Positions 38,867 to 45,156 of a DNA stretch of 64,000 nt are shown piece by piece. Both the position numbers and the translations under genes were made by a program. Location of the stretch: the NCBI GenBank assembly GCA_002633005.1, contig NMRA01000066.1:331009-395008 (forward strand). Direction: 5' to 3'. A model generated the notes under the pieces. That model worked only from the letters and a program-made list of their open reading frames with translations, was not told the origin of the DNA and ran no database searches. Origin of the DNA: Phoronis australis (Eukaryota; Phoronida; Phoronidae). Positions within the stretch are counted from its first letter, which is position 1, and each line of letters begins with the position of its first letter.

Positions 38867-41800
38867 TGCTGTTAGGAACAACAAATTCATGTGGTATCAA
38901 ATGTAAGCAGTGTTATTTTTGCATAGCAAGACTTTCTACATTACAGCACCTTCTGAAATTCTGACACATTAGCACTGCCTGTAGCATGTTAAACTAACGA
39001 AGCGGAAATGTAGTCACGCTTAAGTTGTTTGTCATTGTTTTTGAACAGACAAACCACGCTTATAATCAAGCCTCGTTCCTTCTAACTAATTCATGTATCA
39101 GCCGCGGGCATATGAGAGATTAGAATTTTTAAGCTTAAAAGGCTTTTGGTGGGGTGATATGCCACCCTTCAGAGTCTCTGGGGTTAAAATGCACTGTTTT
39201 CTAAAGACACGTGTGTAAAGAAATGTTATTTTAAGGACTATTCGGCACCTTTGCTTTCGATATTTAGCTTTGTCTAACACTTGACACGTCACACATTGAA
39301 TTGCAACAGCAACTAAATGAAAAGTGAAATAATACAAAATATGGCAGATGGCGATGTAATGAAAATAAATTCAAAAGCTCACTCGTATATAAATTATCTA
39401 TACCGTGTTATACTCAGACTAGTCGGTTAACATTAGACACACAACTGCTCTGTATTTATAGTTAACGCAGTTAATATGGCTGTGAAAATCATTACAGAAA
39501 ACATGTAAGTTAATTTAGTATCGTTCACTCTGGTAGAGACAAAGTAGGTCTAACACAAATTACCAAATTGTTTTATTACAACTGCCGGAGACCTAACGGC
39601 CGAGAAAGGTTTATAATTCCAAGCTTCACATATAAAAACGCCGAAGTCGTCTGCCCCCACAACCTTGGTATCACCTGACTCAGATCTGTGAAGAAAAAGA
39701 CAAATCGTAAAATATCAAGCAACGAAAGAAGTTGAACATTATTCTTTATCTATTTTGTTTACTACAATATTAATGTCCACACTAAGTACTCTATCAAACC
39801 ACCAAACCAAGCGGAAAATGGGCTTACTTAGTCGTTATTATTTCATTGTCAACTGTATCATCGTGTACAAGTCTAGGCAAATTAGTACAACTTCTCCACA
39901 ACAGTGATGAGTAGACTAGTCCTCTGAATTAAACTGGCATTCATACAGTCTGGCTTGTGAACTTTATAGATGGCATTCACCGATATACTAATCTGTTTCG
40001 ATTTTTGTCCGAAAACGACTAAAACTTTTTTGTTTTTAATAAAGATGACATTTGTTCGGAAGAAGTTTTGTGGGATAACAGTTCTAAACGTGCTTCGTTT
40101 CTACCAAACAAACATTTCACTCTAAGCAATATAATCCATAGCAAGAAACAGCAATGCAACAAAAGAGTACAAACAATTCCACGCATGAGCGGCGCAACCT
40201 CGGCCACGCGTGATCGAAATTGGCATGCCGTTCCCAGAGTTCCTTGTGTTGACTTACCCTTGAGTAGGCAGTCCATTTACACGGCTGGACACAGCAAAAA
40301 AGTCGCCAGCAGGGGCACAAGTCGGGTAATACAAGTGTGTCGTGAGGATGACGAAAGAGGCGAAGTATAGCACTTCATCTGACGGCTGCTCGATAATGCT
40401 GACCGGAGCTGAACATAGACAAACACCACACTGTTACAAGCAAATTTATAACAGTCTTTTTGAAAGAGTTGCTGGTCAAGTTTAATGCAAGCAACCCTCA
40501 AACTTAGAACCTCAATCTGTTTAATAATGCAGAAAGACCTCCTGGTAATACGTAGGGCCTTTCTTGCACATTTGACTTAAAAACGTGGTTCCGTCATAAT
40601 AATAAAGACGCAGTTGTAAGAAGCATATTTTTAGAATCCTCGATCTTTCTCCTTTCAGAAATACACATTTTCAGTAGTTGACAAATCATACTTTTTCGAT
40701 ATTTGACTTAGAAGTGAGGAGTTAAAGTCTCAGATAACCTTAATCTAAATCCACGGGTACTCACACAAACTCGCATTCTTCTCACAAATAAAAGGGTGTA
40801 ACTCCGTGCAAGGAACTTTCTGGTAATGATAGGATTGGTTGATCATTATACTCTCATTGACCATGACGTAGCAGAAATTCACCAATTGCGTCTCGTTCGC
40901 CGCGAAGTGCTCCTCAACGTTAAATGACGGGTCGACAACATTTCCATCCGACCATTTGAAGTTACCATCAAATGATAAACCAATGTACGTCTTATCGGAC
41001 GCAGACCCTGAAATCACGTGGAGATAATTTCACATGCAATGATATCTTGATTTGTTCCTGTTCGACCACACCATAACTTGTTGACCTGAAAGAAACGGTC
41101 AGAACTTAACAAATGCCGCCAATGATCCCTGGTCGCACTGTTTCTGAAACTGCTGCCGCAGTTTGCACAATTGCCTTTTAATCGTGATCTTTCTATCCAC
41201 ATTCGGGTTATCTGGAAGAATGTGTGCGAAGCTTTAACTTCAGGCCTGTTGGTGATTAGAGTTGACTTGCAATAAAGAGAGAATCATTGGTGGCGGAAAT
41301 AAACTGTAAAACAAATAGAAAACATCTGAACGAGTTTTAATTACACTTGTTCCAAGGTGCGAGGAAACATACTGTTCAGCATTTCCGAAGTGCTAGCAAC
41401 AGCCGCTTTTGCGTGCTGTCGTAAGAATTCGTCAGATGGCCTGGCAAGGTGCCCGCTCTCATTCTGGCAGCGCTGCTCAGCATCGGCATAAAGCAGAGGC
41501 TCGGAGTGATGTTTGTAACAGATGTCGAGATGAACAGCGCCTAGCCAACCGCTTCCGCATTTGGCAACTGAAAACGAAAGTAAACAACGTGAACACGAAG
41601 CACTTAACCTTGTAAAGAACAATGGACTTTTTAGTTAGGTTTGTATTTCACTGGAATTTGATATTAATACCAGTCAAAGCAATTCATTACTGGTAGTGTT
41701 TTCAGCTTTTAATTGGCACTACTTTTTGAAGTGTCGCACTAAAATATGATTTTTGATTTCCGTTGAAGCGAAACCCGACTATTTAAATGTTATTTGATCA

Positions 41801-44800
41801 GCTAATAATGCGGAACTAGGAACTAAGGGAAAGTGTGTATTTTGGTAAATGAAAGAGTATGTGTATTTTGTTAATAAAAGACATATTGCTCCGCTGCCTT
41901 GACAATACGTATCGGAGATGGTGATCGGATTTCTATTCATTAGCAGGCTACCTATCTTCTAGCGGATCACCCTGTATGTCTTTATCAAATCACGCAATTA
42001 ACATGCCACTGTTCAGCATACCTGTCTTTAGTTTTGGAGTAAAACCTTTATTCTCGCAGACAACTGGAAGCATTTCGTCACAAGGTCTCGTTCTTAAAGT
42101 CTTCACTGTTCCATTCAGATTTAAAGACACACAATCACCTGTCTTTGTGAATGGTGTCGGAAAAGAGCTCCTGGCAAAAGAAATTTACTATATCACTGCA
42201 AGATTCGACCACTTGTATGTTCTCTACAAGGCGAAGCTATTCATACACTGTAATTCTAAAGATCACAAATAAAAAGTTTAGCGATGCCCACGTGTTTCAT
42301 GATAGGTGCCGCTAGAGTAAAATTACGAATAAATCAGGCTCACATAAGGAGTCGAACTATTCGCCATAATAAAGTAGTTTAGAAACGTTCGCAGAACTGG
42401 TGCAGAAATCTAAAACAAAGTAACAAATTCTTCCCTTAATCTAACTGCGATCTTGACATAGAATTTAGACGGCAGGAAATTAAGATACTTACGACCACTT
42501 CATGTTTAGCAGTGGAATTCCGTCCCAGTAAAATTTGCCGCTTTCATCATCGAAATGACCCCCAGTCCAATAGTCGCCAGAATGTAGAACTAAAACAACA
42601 CTAAGTGAGTAAAAAACAAACATACAGCCATCCTTGTTTCTAGTAGCCTTGGTGCTCCATCAATATAGGATTCACCACATTCGTAGTGGATTTATAGGGT
42701 GCTCTTTCTTTGTGTCTTTTTATCATTTCGGTTCTTGGTCAGCTTTCGACCTAGGGTGTATCCTTCTTATTTTGTATTCCGCGCATACACGTCACAGTTA
42801 TCCAGAGGAAACCCGTATTCACACGAAATGATAAAATGCTTTCATAGAGTTAACACATTTTTATTGTATGCCTTTTCATGGTCAGATTCAAATTTAAGAT
42901 CGACACCTTTAGTAACTTGGTCCGCCGTTTTGACGGTACTTTAAGTCGATCGACCAAGGATTTCTTACTCCCCGAGGTACATGTAGGTGTACCATCTTCA
43001 TCCACTGCAGGTACCAGATATGACTTTCTCAGTTTATGATTAACTAAATGCGCTCCCTAATACTCAACATGTATGACAGTTTATCTACCCAAACCTCTTT
43101 TTTACAGAAAATGTGCAACTTAAAGCGTCGAAAATTTTGAAATGATGAATTATACATGTTTTATTTAGTCACAGAAAAAAAGTATTTTTTCAAGTGAAAG
43201 TACATACAAAATGCTTCCTAGAGCTCCGGGCCCACTGACTAAATGTTCCTAATGCTCGCGCCGGCAAACACATTTCCATGAGTGATGCCGGATAACGTGG
43301 CCCGAATTCTAAACTTACTCACCGAGGCATCAAAGCATTGGTTGTTTCAGTTTCATGATCAACCGAATTTTCAGGGTTTTGATGTTTAGACGTGTATCAG
43401 AGGCCTAACAAGTAAAATGAAGTGGAAAGTATAAAATAGGAAGTCATCTGACAATCTTTGACACCTGAGCATTGCCGGAGAAATGACTAGATGGTCCGTA
43501 GCACTTACTGTGATCAGCAATAGGGATGACATCCGCTGAGATCATAAAGCCTAGCTGTTCTCCACATATTTCCTTTCCTCGACGCCATGAGTTGGACTCC
43601 ACAACTTTTTTGTAGCAAACATTTTTATTGTTACCAGTCAGGGTCACGTTCCATCCAGGCAGACATATTTGCTGATCTGAAGATAAATTCAGAGAAGGTG
43701 ACATGAAAACACGTTATCTTTCTTCTAAAAGGGTTCTAAAACCCGTTTTGGTGATTTCGACAAACACTGAATAGCTACTCACCACTGTTGCACGGTTAGC
43801 ACGTTCCCTAAAAGATAAATGCATTATTCAGCTGGAGCAGTAGACCTAAGACAGGTGGTCCCTCTGGCCTTCAGCCATCGATTTGCTCACCCAAAGCGTT
43901 AGCAACCTTTCAAGAGTGTAAGACGTTTTCAACATTGGCTTGATTTGAAGGTTGAGAAGATATACATGTTTCTTTGCTTCAAAGGTTCCACTAGTAGAGT
44001 TGTCTAATCGCAGTCGTCATCTGTTGTTAAAACGAAGTTCCTTAACATTTAACCTTTGGCCCCAAGAAAACAAGCAGTAAAAATAAGCAGTAAATTTTTA
44101 GGGGGGGGGGCTTATACTTCTTAGCAGTAATATTTGGCGTACAAGGCGATAAAAATGCAAAATATTGATAAAAATGGTATCATGGGAATATGTTGCGACA
44201 ACATCCGTGTTTGCCTACAATACAATATAAGGCAAAGGACAATCGGACGAAATACCGTTTCCCTGTCCTGGCGGCTAGTTCTATCAACGGACAAGTGGTA
44301 ACAACTAACAGGACGTCAAAATTCTAATTACAGAATGGCCACCATACCAACTTTTCTAGTAATTCAACTTCATTCTCGGTCATCAGGGGAGACAACTCTG
44401 ACGGTGAGTTCGGCTTCCACCCAGCCGTCATGACGGGAATTTCCGGGTCATGTACTGTATGTATTAGGACTGTATCAAGTTAGGCCCCTATTTCCCTTAC
44501 TGAGATTTAAATTTGTGCAAGCTACGCTATAGTGTTTTAGTTTATGACAATCACGCTGGTGTTTTGTGCCATGTTCCCATGTGGAAGAAGGTAGATACAT
44601 GTAGGACGTCCGGTATAATGGTACTGGGCCACCCACTTAACCGTGCATTCACAGAAGTAAGCCTACATGTACCTATATCCACCGTCTTACTAGTAAATAG
44701 CATACAATTAAAGTGCTAACTGTCGCCTGTTGCGATTTATTCCGTGCCCCTGTACTTGACACGATACTGTTGCGTTGAGTAACGCTAAGCTTGGGACTTA

Positions 44801-45156
44801 GCTAAAATCGAACCAAAGTCACGTGTTCTCATTTAAAATACACGGCAATATATCTTGTAATCTCGCGAAGTATTTCTTTTTAACGAGGTCCTAGANTTCG
44901 AGGAGCTACACCGCATTTGCAAAAGCTTTCGCGAGCTCAACTGTCGTGTACGGTGTCCTTTTCAATTGCTGCATTCATTTCACTGGCGTGCTTTGAGTCT
45001 GGGACCCACTAGAAAGGCTCCCGAGTACATGTATAGCTTAGACATTTAATTACGCCCCCAATGTCGCTTTAAGCCCTACTTACCTGTCTGTGTGTATGCC
45101 AGCACAGTGAAGTGAGCGATCGACAAGACGAACCAAATTACCGCTTGGGGGCCCAT
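3211..45156 (-). CDS. Adhesion G-protein-coupled receptor, 21 coding exons (CTLD-CTLD-Ig-SEA-GAIN/GPS-repeat linker-7TM-repeat tail)
   Basis: A cell-surface adhesion GPCR was assembled by eye from 21 exons. Every junction has AG/GT and matching phase, giving about 1478 codons (1487 with the longer exon 10). Approximate residues: signal peptide 1-23; C-type lectin-like domains 25-155 and 163-305; Ig-like 309-399; SEA 400-517 with GSIVV at 463-467; GAIN 562-850 with GPS HL/T at 844/845; acidic 11-residue repeat linker 852-1074; 7TM 1075 to about 1330; cytoplasmic 11-residue repeats 1378-1478. By family knowledge, the GAIN domain self-cleaves and the freed N-terminus (TNFALLL) acts as a tethered agonist. 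Ligand and G protein are unknown. SEA plus Ig next to GAIN recalls the ADGRF group, but the lectin domains and repeats differ. Introns range from about 0.3 to 14.5 kb and contain transposons and one antisense gene. No transcript evidence was available. Confidence 0.88.
3214..3516 (-). repeat. 33-bp coding minisatellite, 9 copies (cytoplasmic tail)
   Basis: Nine in-frame units of 11 residues fill the C-terminal end of the receptor: LNSDEYKPSDA, LNSDTYSLSSG, VNSDEYRSSGG and so on. The unit length equals that of the extracellular linker but the sequence is different. Confidence 0.9.
3880..3990 (-). pseudogene. Decayed duplicate of aGPCR terminal exon (TM6-TM7 part)
   Basis: About 110 bp upstream of exon 21 on the coding strand is a diverged copy of its start. 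The reverse complement begins ggattacttg, then tttggattccttgc, matching exon 21 (ggattacctg, tttggattccttgc), and the likeness continues to a ttcttcattt segment. It carries a stop codon and small indels. The preceding intron sequence (about 3991-4075) also resembles the intron before exon 21, so a segment of roughly 200 bp was duplicated in tandem and then decayed. Confidence 0.65.
4213..4409 (-). CDS. aGPCR exon 20: TM5, intracellular loop 3, start of TM6
   Basis: The exon encodes CWLSRDLFYFAFMVPVCTVI and FVNSVIFVLVI (TM5), a basic loop (KCGRKKLRSNQSE), and the start of TM6 (LNAGISTLFLLG). The CWLS cysteine is the conserved ECL2 partner of the TM3 cysteine. Acceptor atctttttcag, donor gtaggt; phase 2 in, 1 out. 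Confidence 0.93.
4543..4755. repeat. 213-bp near-perfect palindrome
   Basis: Two arms of about 104 bp are reverse complements, with one substitution (gtaattac against gttattac) and one 3-bp indel, around a loop of about 9 bp near 4647-4655. The arm tips read atataaataggtaaataaaa and its complement. It lies in the intron between exons 20 and 19. No coding potential. Confidence 0.9.
5138..5183. repeat. (GT)n/(GTGC)n microsatellite
   Basis: A run of gt and gtgc dinucleotide and tetranucleotide repeats in an aGPCR intron. Confidence 0.9.
5636..5706 (-). repeat. tRNA-derived SINE head
   Basis: The minus strand has a pol III A-box-like tgacgcagtgg and, about 45 bp on, a B-box-like acttcgaatcc, the spacing found in tRNA genes. 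No acceptor-stem pairing was seen, so this is read as a SINE head and not a working tRNA. Confidence 0.5.
7057..7120 (-). CDS. aGPCR exon 19: TM4 and extracellular loop 2
   Basis: A 64-nt exon supplies the missing TM4 and ECL2: GVPLLFTVIPLAVNPGLYGG. It has a strong acceptor, ttttcacttgcag, and donor gtaagt. Phases 1 and 2 fit, so the join reads AWGVPLL at one end and KNCWLS at the other, as expected for this family (aWG-x-P ... CWLS). The ~5-kb intron before it holds a LINE. Confidence 0.85.
7501..7673. repeat. Long hairpin, arms about 66 bp
   Basis: The left arm (ttcgaaggtggtgcagcaaa onward) and the right arm (ending ctgcaccaccctcgaa) are near-perfect reverse complements separated by about 41 bp. 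It lies just upstream of the LINE and could be a foldback MITE or an inverted duplication formed at insertion. Confidence 0.85.
7770..8228 (+). pseudogene. LINE ORF1 remnant
   Basis: A 130-codon open frame starts MEANTFMQGIKSPLQ and has a coiled-coil followed by the SRRNCLVIHGVEE motif of L1-type ORF1 proteins. It is cut by a frameshift at about 8155; the continuation INENLTKRKAAIFVQ is readable in another frame to 8228. Confidence 0.75.
9056..9250 (-). pseudogene. Inverted RT segment within the LINE
   Basis: This part of the RT (ENTGLIYDIINYT, LLVLIDFEKAFDSVSWDF, IIRYMKIFYDK) reads on the minus strand while the RT blocks on both sides read on the plus strand. In an intact element it belongs between QTGFI and the NGF...RSGDPFSP block, so a segment of about 190 bp has flipped in place. 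Confidence 0.85.
12072..12382 (-). CDS. aGPCR exon 18: intracellular loop 1, TM2, TM3, start of TM4
   Basis: The exon encodes TIFNLSLALLLSVVLFLGG (TM2), then GGCIAVAVLLHYLILVSFAW and MLVEGVLQYL (TM3 with the family's W-M-L-V-E-G motif), and AYLLAWG at TM4. Acceptor tttctacacag, donor gtgagt; phase 2 in, 1 out. Confidence 0.93.
12892..13646 (-). CDS. aGPCR exon 17: 223-residue acidic repeat linker plus TM1
   Basis: The acceptor ttttgttgcttcttag starts a 755-nt exon in phase 0. Residues 1-42 of the exon are acidic (DRDEDEPDKPSDDDKPTDEG). Eleven clear tandem 11-residue repeats then follow (for example VDQGQNVNGTG, VDIDQNGNGTS), preceded by about three weaker copies. After a short spacer comes TM1 (LALSVISIAGLSLSIVGLLC...). 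It leaves in phase 2 at gtgagt. I count seven N-glycosylation sequons in the linker. A linker of this length between GPS and TM1 is not usual in adhesion GPCRs. Confidence 0.88.
13056..13418 (-). repeat. 33-bp coding minisatellite, 11 copies (extracellular linker)
   Basis: Eleven consecutive in-frame units of exactly 33 bp encode 11-residue repeats of the kind VDxGQxVNGTG, alternating loosely with VDIDQNGNGTS and VGNxQDVNGTG. Weaker copies extend to about 13520. The antisense strand is also open, which explains long plus-strand frames here that are not genes. Confidence 0.92.
14384..14530 (-). CDS. aGPCR exon 16: GPS motif and tethered agonist
   Basis: A 49-codon exon encodes the GPCR proteolysis site: CGYWDY, GCWSNGT, and CMCDHLTNFALLL. 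The four GPS cysteines, both tryptophans and the HL/T cleavage triplet are present, so self-cleavage is predicted. TNFALLL matches the start of known tethered-agonist peptides. Phase 0 on both sides; the donor is gtaagt. Confidence 0.95.
14800..15005 (-). CDS. aGPCR exon 15: GAIN subdomain B
   Basis: The exon encodes TSFILYNNWKLFQ, the conserved F-x-x-Y-x-N-x-x-L-F pattern of GAIN-B, then strands to LTTSFLPVKR. Acceptor ttatttcag, donor gtgagt; phase 1 in and 0 out. Confidence 0.9.
15352..15640. repeat. Dispersed repeat, copy A
   Basis: This stretch shares blocks with 28017-28290: gagcactttga / gagtactttga, gacatgtgc-a-tt-ttac, cgatcttcaaaagaaat and ttcgatggcggtcaat. It has no coding frame; family unknown. 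Confidence 0.55.
17889..18160 (-). CDS. aGPCR exon 14: GAIN subdomain B, N-terminal part
   Basis: The exon encodes beta strands of GAIN-B (GRVHIDLSSSF, IGTFYVGVNETN, LTIKLPMSLVDPK) with several N-glycosylation sequons. The acceptor acttttcag is strong. The donor gttcgt is non-ideal but gives phase 1, and the join to exon 15 makes PKEWSLGQQ in frame. Confidence 0.85.
18680..18774 (-). CDS. aGPCR exon 13: GAIN subdomain A, last helix
   Basis: A short exon encodes VVKNVLHIFDNVMRANDSVI, the helix that usually closes GAIN-A. Acceptor ttgcag, donor gtagac; entry phase 0, exit phase 2. It was too short to find by open-frame length and is supported by splice sites, phase and position. Confidence 0.8.
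19055..19204 (-). CDS. aGPCR exon 12: GAIN subdomain A
   Basis: The exon encodes amphipathic helices (NIKSLTKEIAEVTS, LNYADIIYVSRMVSRVTLL), typical of GAIN-A. It is phase 0 on both sides, with a ttgctaccag acceptor and gtaagt donor, exactly 50 codons. Exons 11 and 13 join in frame. Confidence 0.85.
19336..23040. mobile_element. TIR DNA transposon copy 1, THAP-containing (P-superfamily-like), degenerate
   Basis: A 3.7-kb element has inverted ends: left gggtattcggaaaatt, right (reverse complement) gggctattcggagaatta. Both ends also carry an inner block, gtactagtggtgat. The second copy at 29615-32435 has the same ends. The minus strand near the right end encodes a THAP-like segment, and a second minus-strand frame of 111 codons lies at 21355-21690. 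No intact transposase or DDE triad was recognised. Confidence 0.75.
22712..22936 (-). pseudogene. THAP-like domain of transposon copy 1
   Basis: A 74-codon minus-strand frame has GGHKFPKDLRVLHSW, IAIKKVNQL and SVCSMHF. These match the THAP zinc-finger pattern (FH-x-FP ... W ... C-s-x-HF), with CKC upstream as the possible first metal pair. THAP domains bind the ends of P-element-like transposons. The domain lies close to the right end and is read inward, as for the N-terminus of a transposase. A gtaagt donor follows at about 22707. Confidence 0.6.
23227..23258. repeat. Short interrupted palindrome
   Basis: Positions read ccaggaagagataac then ggttatctattcctgg, a near-perfect inverted repeat about 400 bp upstream of the LRAT-fold gene. 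It could be a factor site or chance. Confidence 0.45.
23374..23397. repeat. (GT)n microsatellite
   Basis: A run of gt dinucleotides about 250 bp upstream of the LRAT-fold gene. Confidence 0.9.
23652..24866 (+). CDS. LRAT/NlpC-P60-fold protein, intronless, C-terminal membrane anchor
   Basis: A 404-codon uninterrupted frame. The open frame extends 8 codons further upstream but without ATG, so 23652 is the first ATG. Residues about 1-130 are acidic and not recognised, with CEGRHKGCGF resembling a small metal site. Residues about 130-260 match the LRAT fold: LKPGEHLKFYNHAGDYWHHALFE with the catalytic-type His, then NCEHFVRWAK with the catalytic Cys at about 244. LRAT-family enzymes form acyl-thioester intermediates and act as acyltransferases or phospholipases on membranes. 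The last 27 residues (IGAFGGMVLGAIISATVYYL) are a tail anchor. The gene sits antisense inside a 14.5-kb receptor intron and lacks introns, suggesting a retrocopy or an intron-poor family. Substrate unknown. Confidence 0.88.
   Translation: MQSASTKNREYGKSTSLASELSYASAESETHGTLQPHEFDESPQTSNLGDTSEINWEVTDSGFRTNFDMDDCLYSHELPDLYYSSYEKETRTKYLKCEGRHKGCGFMWTIDDVDQFKDNITSTPITEDCWHRLKPGEHLKFYNHAGDYWHHALFESYDSETREVTVTHLSNEEKEAIQSLGRASSSKASPYKASVRTERKQVSPKVTVYREIYAKNDCFDPQLCLENARSLLGKKDYNIFFKNCEHFVRWAKQGRPRSSQVNDFVIQKRNRTFAMVGHNLARAICKRLKFAPDMFLPTTFIRDLAKILPVLTSVGIEITMIVVEVRKQYKRYEAGEIIFDELRTFTIKRITESSAQCLTSIIETTTANTKEAIVRGILKSLIGAFGGMVLGAIISATVYYLILQ
25087..25133. repeat. (TTA)n microsatellite
   Basis: A run of tta trinucleotides about 220 bp after the LRAT-fold stop codon. 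A polyadenylation-like aataaa lies before it at about 24984. Confidence 0.9.
25140..26750. other. Intronic DNA without supported gene
   Basis: No exon, RNA gene or clear repeat family was recognised here. Short frames have no domain signature. Confidence 0.4.
26765..26850. repeat. Two adjacent hairpins
   Basis: First hairpin 26765-26804 (cacttgtgacaag / cttgtcacaagtg), second 26809-26850 (acgaatagatacgagc / gctcgtatctattcgt). They are back to back with four bases between. Confidence 0.8.
27168..27860. repeat. Diverged tandem dimer, period about 340 bp
   Basis: Blocks recur in order: gattgccatttgaagtgtga / tattgtcatttgaattgtga, a cagtatccttgaga / aatgtctttgagaga block, gccaaaa-rich segments and tttcgtagatacata. 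Copies start near 27265 and 27605 and are clearly diverged. Confidence 0.6.
28017..28290. repeat. Dispersed repeat, copy B
   Basis: Diverged copy of the repeat at 15352-15640, in the same orientation, sharing cgatcttcaaaagaaat and ttcgatggcggtcaat. It lies directly downstream of the 340-bp tandem dimer. Confidence 0.55.
29615..32435. mobile_element. TIR DNA transposon copy 2, THAP-type, internally deleted
   Basis: This copy shares most of its sequence with 19336-23040, in the same orientation, with ends gggctattcggaaaatt and (reverse complement) gggactattcggagaatt. About 0.9 kb present in copy 1 (roughly 20100-20990) is missing. The THAP region near 32140-32280 is broken by frameshifts. Confidence 0.78.
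33691..33821 (-). CDS. aGPCR exon 11: cysteine-pair module before GAIN
   Basis: The exon encodes ELTCVGNFTIGLSWVSP and VIPCNEQESS with two cysteines and a tryptophan. This resembles the short hormone-receptor-like stretch that often precedes GAIN, although the usual four-cysteine pattern is not complete. Entry is phase 1 and exit phase 0 at gtaaca. The intron that follows is about 14.5 kb. Confidence 0.75.
34510..35124. repeat. Inverted-repeat (foldback) element, arms about 200 bp
   Basis: The left arm (ttccgttcgtatcc ... gacattcaac ... acttgtttcattctcaa, to about 34715) is matched by the reverse complement of 34950-35124 (ttgagaatgaaacaagt ... gttgaatgtc ... ggatacgaacgga). The arms are diverged and separated by about 230 bp. 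A MITE-like or foldback transposon is likely. Confidence 0.7.
35601..35734 (-). CDS. aGPCR exon 10: SEA domain, C-terminal half
   Basis: The exon encodes the second SEA half (LTTYSDQYQEPP through IDLQSIILLS). Two acceptors are in frame and 27 bp apart: one at 35735 (used here) and one at 35762, which adds LTSGLGVDF and has the better pyrimidine tract. Both keep phase 2 in; exit is phase 1 at gtaagc. The longer form restores a SEA-like VDFRLT strand and may be the real one. Confidence 0.75.
36079..36145. repeat. 12-bp minisatellite
   Basis: About five copies of gatggtgttggc, with surrounding ggt-rich DNA to 36250. It opens long frames on both strands that are not genes. Confidence 0.9.
37215..37434 (-). 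CDS. aGPCR exon 9: SEA domain with GSIVV cleavage motif
   Basis: The exon opens with SFVGSLKMPNSTF, resembling the first SEA strand, and ends with FVDYGSIVVVSF. GSIVV matches the G/S[VI]VV self-cleavage motif of SEA domains. The acceptor ccatttcctttttcag is strong and the donor is gtgagt; the phases (1 in, 2 out) fit. SEA domains occur in ADGRF receptors and mucins and can break and stay non-covalently attached. Confidence 0.82.
38831..38866. repeat. Poly-C and (CT)n tract next to an ambiguous base
   Basis: A run of c followed by ct dinucleotides, directly after n at 38830, consistent with a sequencing or assembly difficulty. Confidence 0.9.
39564..39685 (-). CDS. aGPCR exon 8: Ig-like domain, second half
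   Basis: The exon encodes the typical F-strand pattern ADDFGVFICEAWN (D-x-G-x-F-x-C-x-A) followed by a G strand, SPAVVIKQF. Entry is phase 2 after tcttcacag and exit is phase 1 at gtaatt. The D-x-G-x-[YF]-x-C pattern is the strongest evidence for the Ig fold. Confidence 0.82.
40258..40408 (-). CDS. aGPCR exon 7: Ig-like domain, first half
   Basis: The acceptor ctatgttcag and donor gtaagt frame an exon encoding PVSIIEQPSDEVLYF and later RVNGLPTQG, which fits the A, B and C strands of an Ig domain. Phases 1 and 2 match exons 6 and 8. The B-strand cysteine position reads ILTTH, so the canonical disulfide seems to be lost or replaced by a nearby Cys (PTCAP). Confidence 0.72.
40765..41007 (-). 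CDS. aGPCR exon 6: second C-type lectin-like domain, C-terminal half
   Basis: The exon encodes YIGLSFDG, FKWSDG and the closing cysteines (NFCYVM, VPCTE, PFICEK), a clear CTLD end. Several N-glycosylation sequons are present (NES, NQS, NET). Entry and exit are both phase 1, with gtgagt as donor. The WND calcium motif is absent. Confidence 0.9.
41373..41567 (-). CDS. aGPCR exon 5: second C-type lectin-like domain, N-terminal half
   Basis: The exon begins the second CTLD with KCGSGW, DICYK and a helix ending in RCQNESGHLARPSDEF. The acceptor is tttcgttttcag. The donor gtatgt at 41367-41372 leaves phase 1 and joins exon 6 directly. A weaker donor about 26 bp downstream would need an extra exon and was not chosen. 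Confidence 0.85.
42022..42170 (-). CDS. aGPCR exon 4: first C-type lectin-like domain, C-terminal part
   Basis: The exon supplies the last three CTLD cysteines (GDCVS, RPCDE, PVVCEN) and a short linker. Entry phase 2 after cttttgccag and exit phase 1 at gtatgc fit exons 3 and 5. With exon 2 this makes a six-cysteine, long-form CTLD. Confidence 0.85.
42493..42589 (-). CDS. aGPCR exon 3: first C-type lectin-like domain, core
   Basis: The exon encodes the fold core with YWTGG (equivalent of the CTLD WIGG motif) and FYWDG. The acceptor tgttgttttag and donor gtaagt are good; entry phase is 1 and exit phase is 2. No EPN or QPD motif is seen, so calcium-dependent sugar binding of the classical kind is not supported. 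Confidence 0.88.
43509..43676 (-). CDS. aGPCR exon 2: first C-type lectin-like domain, N-terminal half
   Basis: The exon encodes a typical CTLD opening: a Cys-Leu-Pro-Gly-Trp start, a CYK segment, and the second-helix Cys followed by a leucine-glycine pair (EICGEQLGF). It enters in phase 1 after a ttcag acceptor and leaves in phase 1 at gtaagt. Exon 1 joins directly in frame. Confidence 0.88.
45084..45156 (-). CDS. aGPCR exon 1: start codon and signal peptide
   Basis: The exon starts with ATG and encodes 24 residues with a hydrophobic core (MGPQAVIWFVLSIAHFTVLA), as expected of a secretory signal peptide. It ends in a strong donor, gtaagt, in phase 1, which joins exon 2 without a break. The signal peptide agrees with the extracellular lectin domains that follow. 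Any 5' UTR exon and the promoter lie above 45156 and were not recognised. Confidence 0.85.

Noticed and set aside
41040-41090. Exon-like segment with strong acceptor tttctttcag (VNKLWCGRTGTN)
   Set aside because: Exon 5 joins exon 6 cleanly through the gtatgt donor at 41367; the segment lacks a good donor and is not needed for the lectin fold.
42001-42272. 98-codon plus-strand frame over receptor exon 4
   Set aside because: It is the reverse complement of exon 4 and its intron; the minus strand carries the lectin cysteines and correct splice sites.
43785-43809. Possible 25-bp micro-exon between receptor exons 1 and 2
   Set aside because: Splice-like borders exist, but it would break phase; exon 1 joins exon 2 directly in phase 1.
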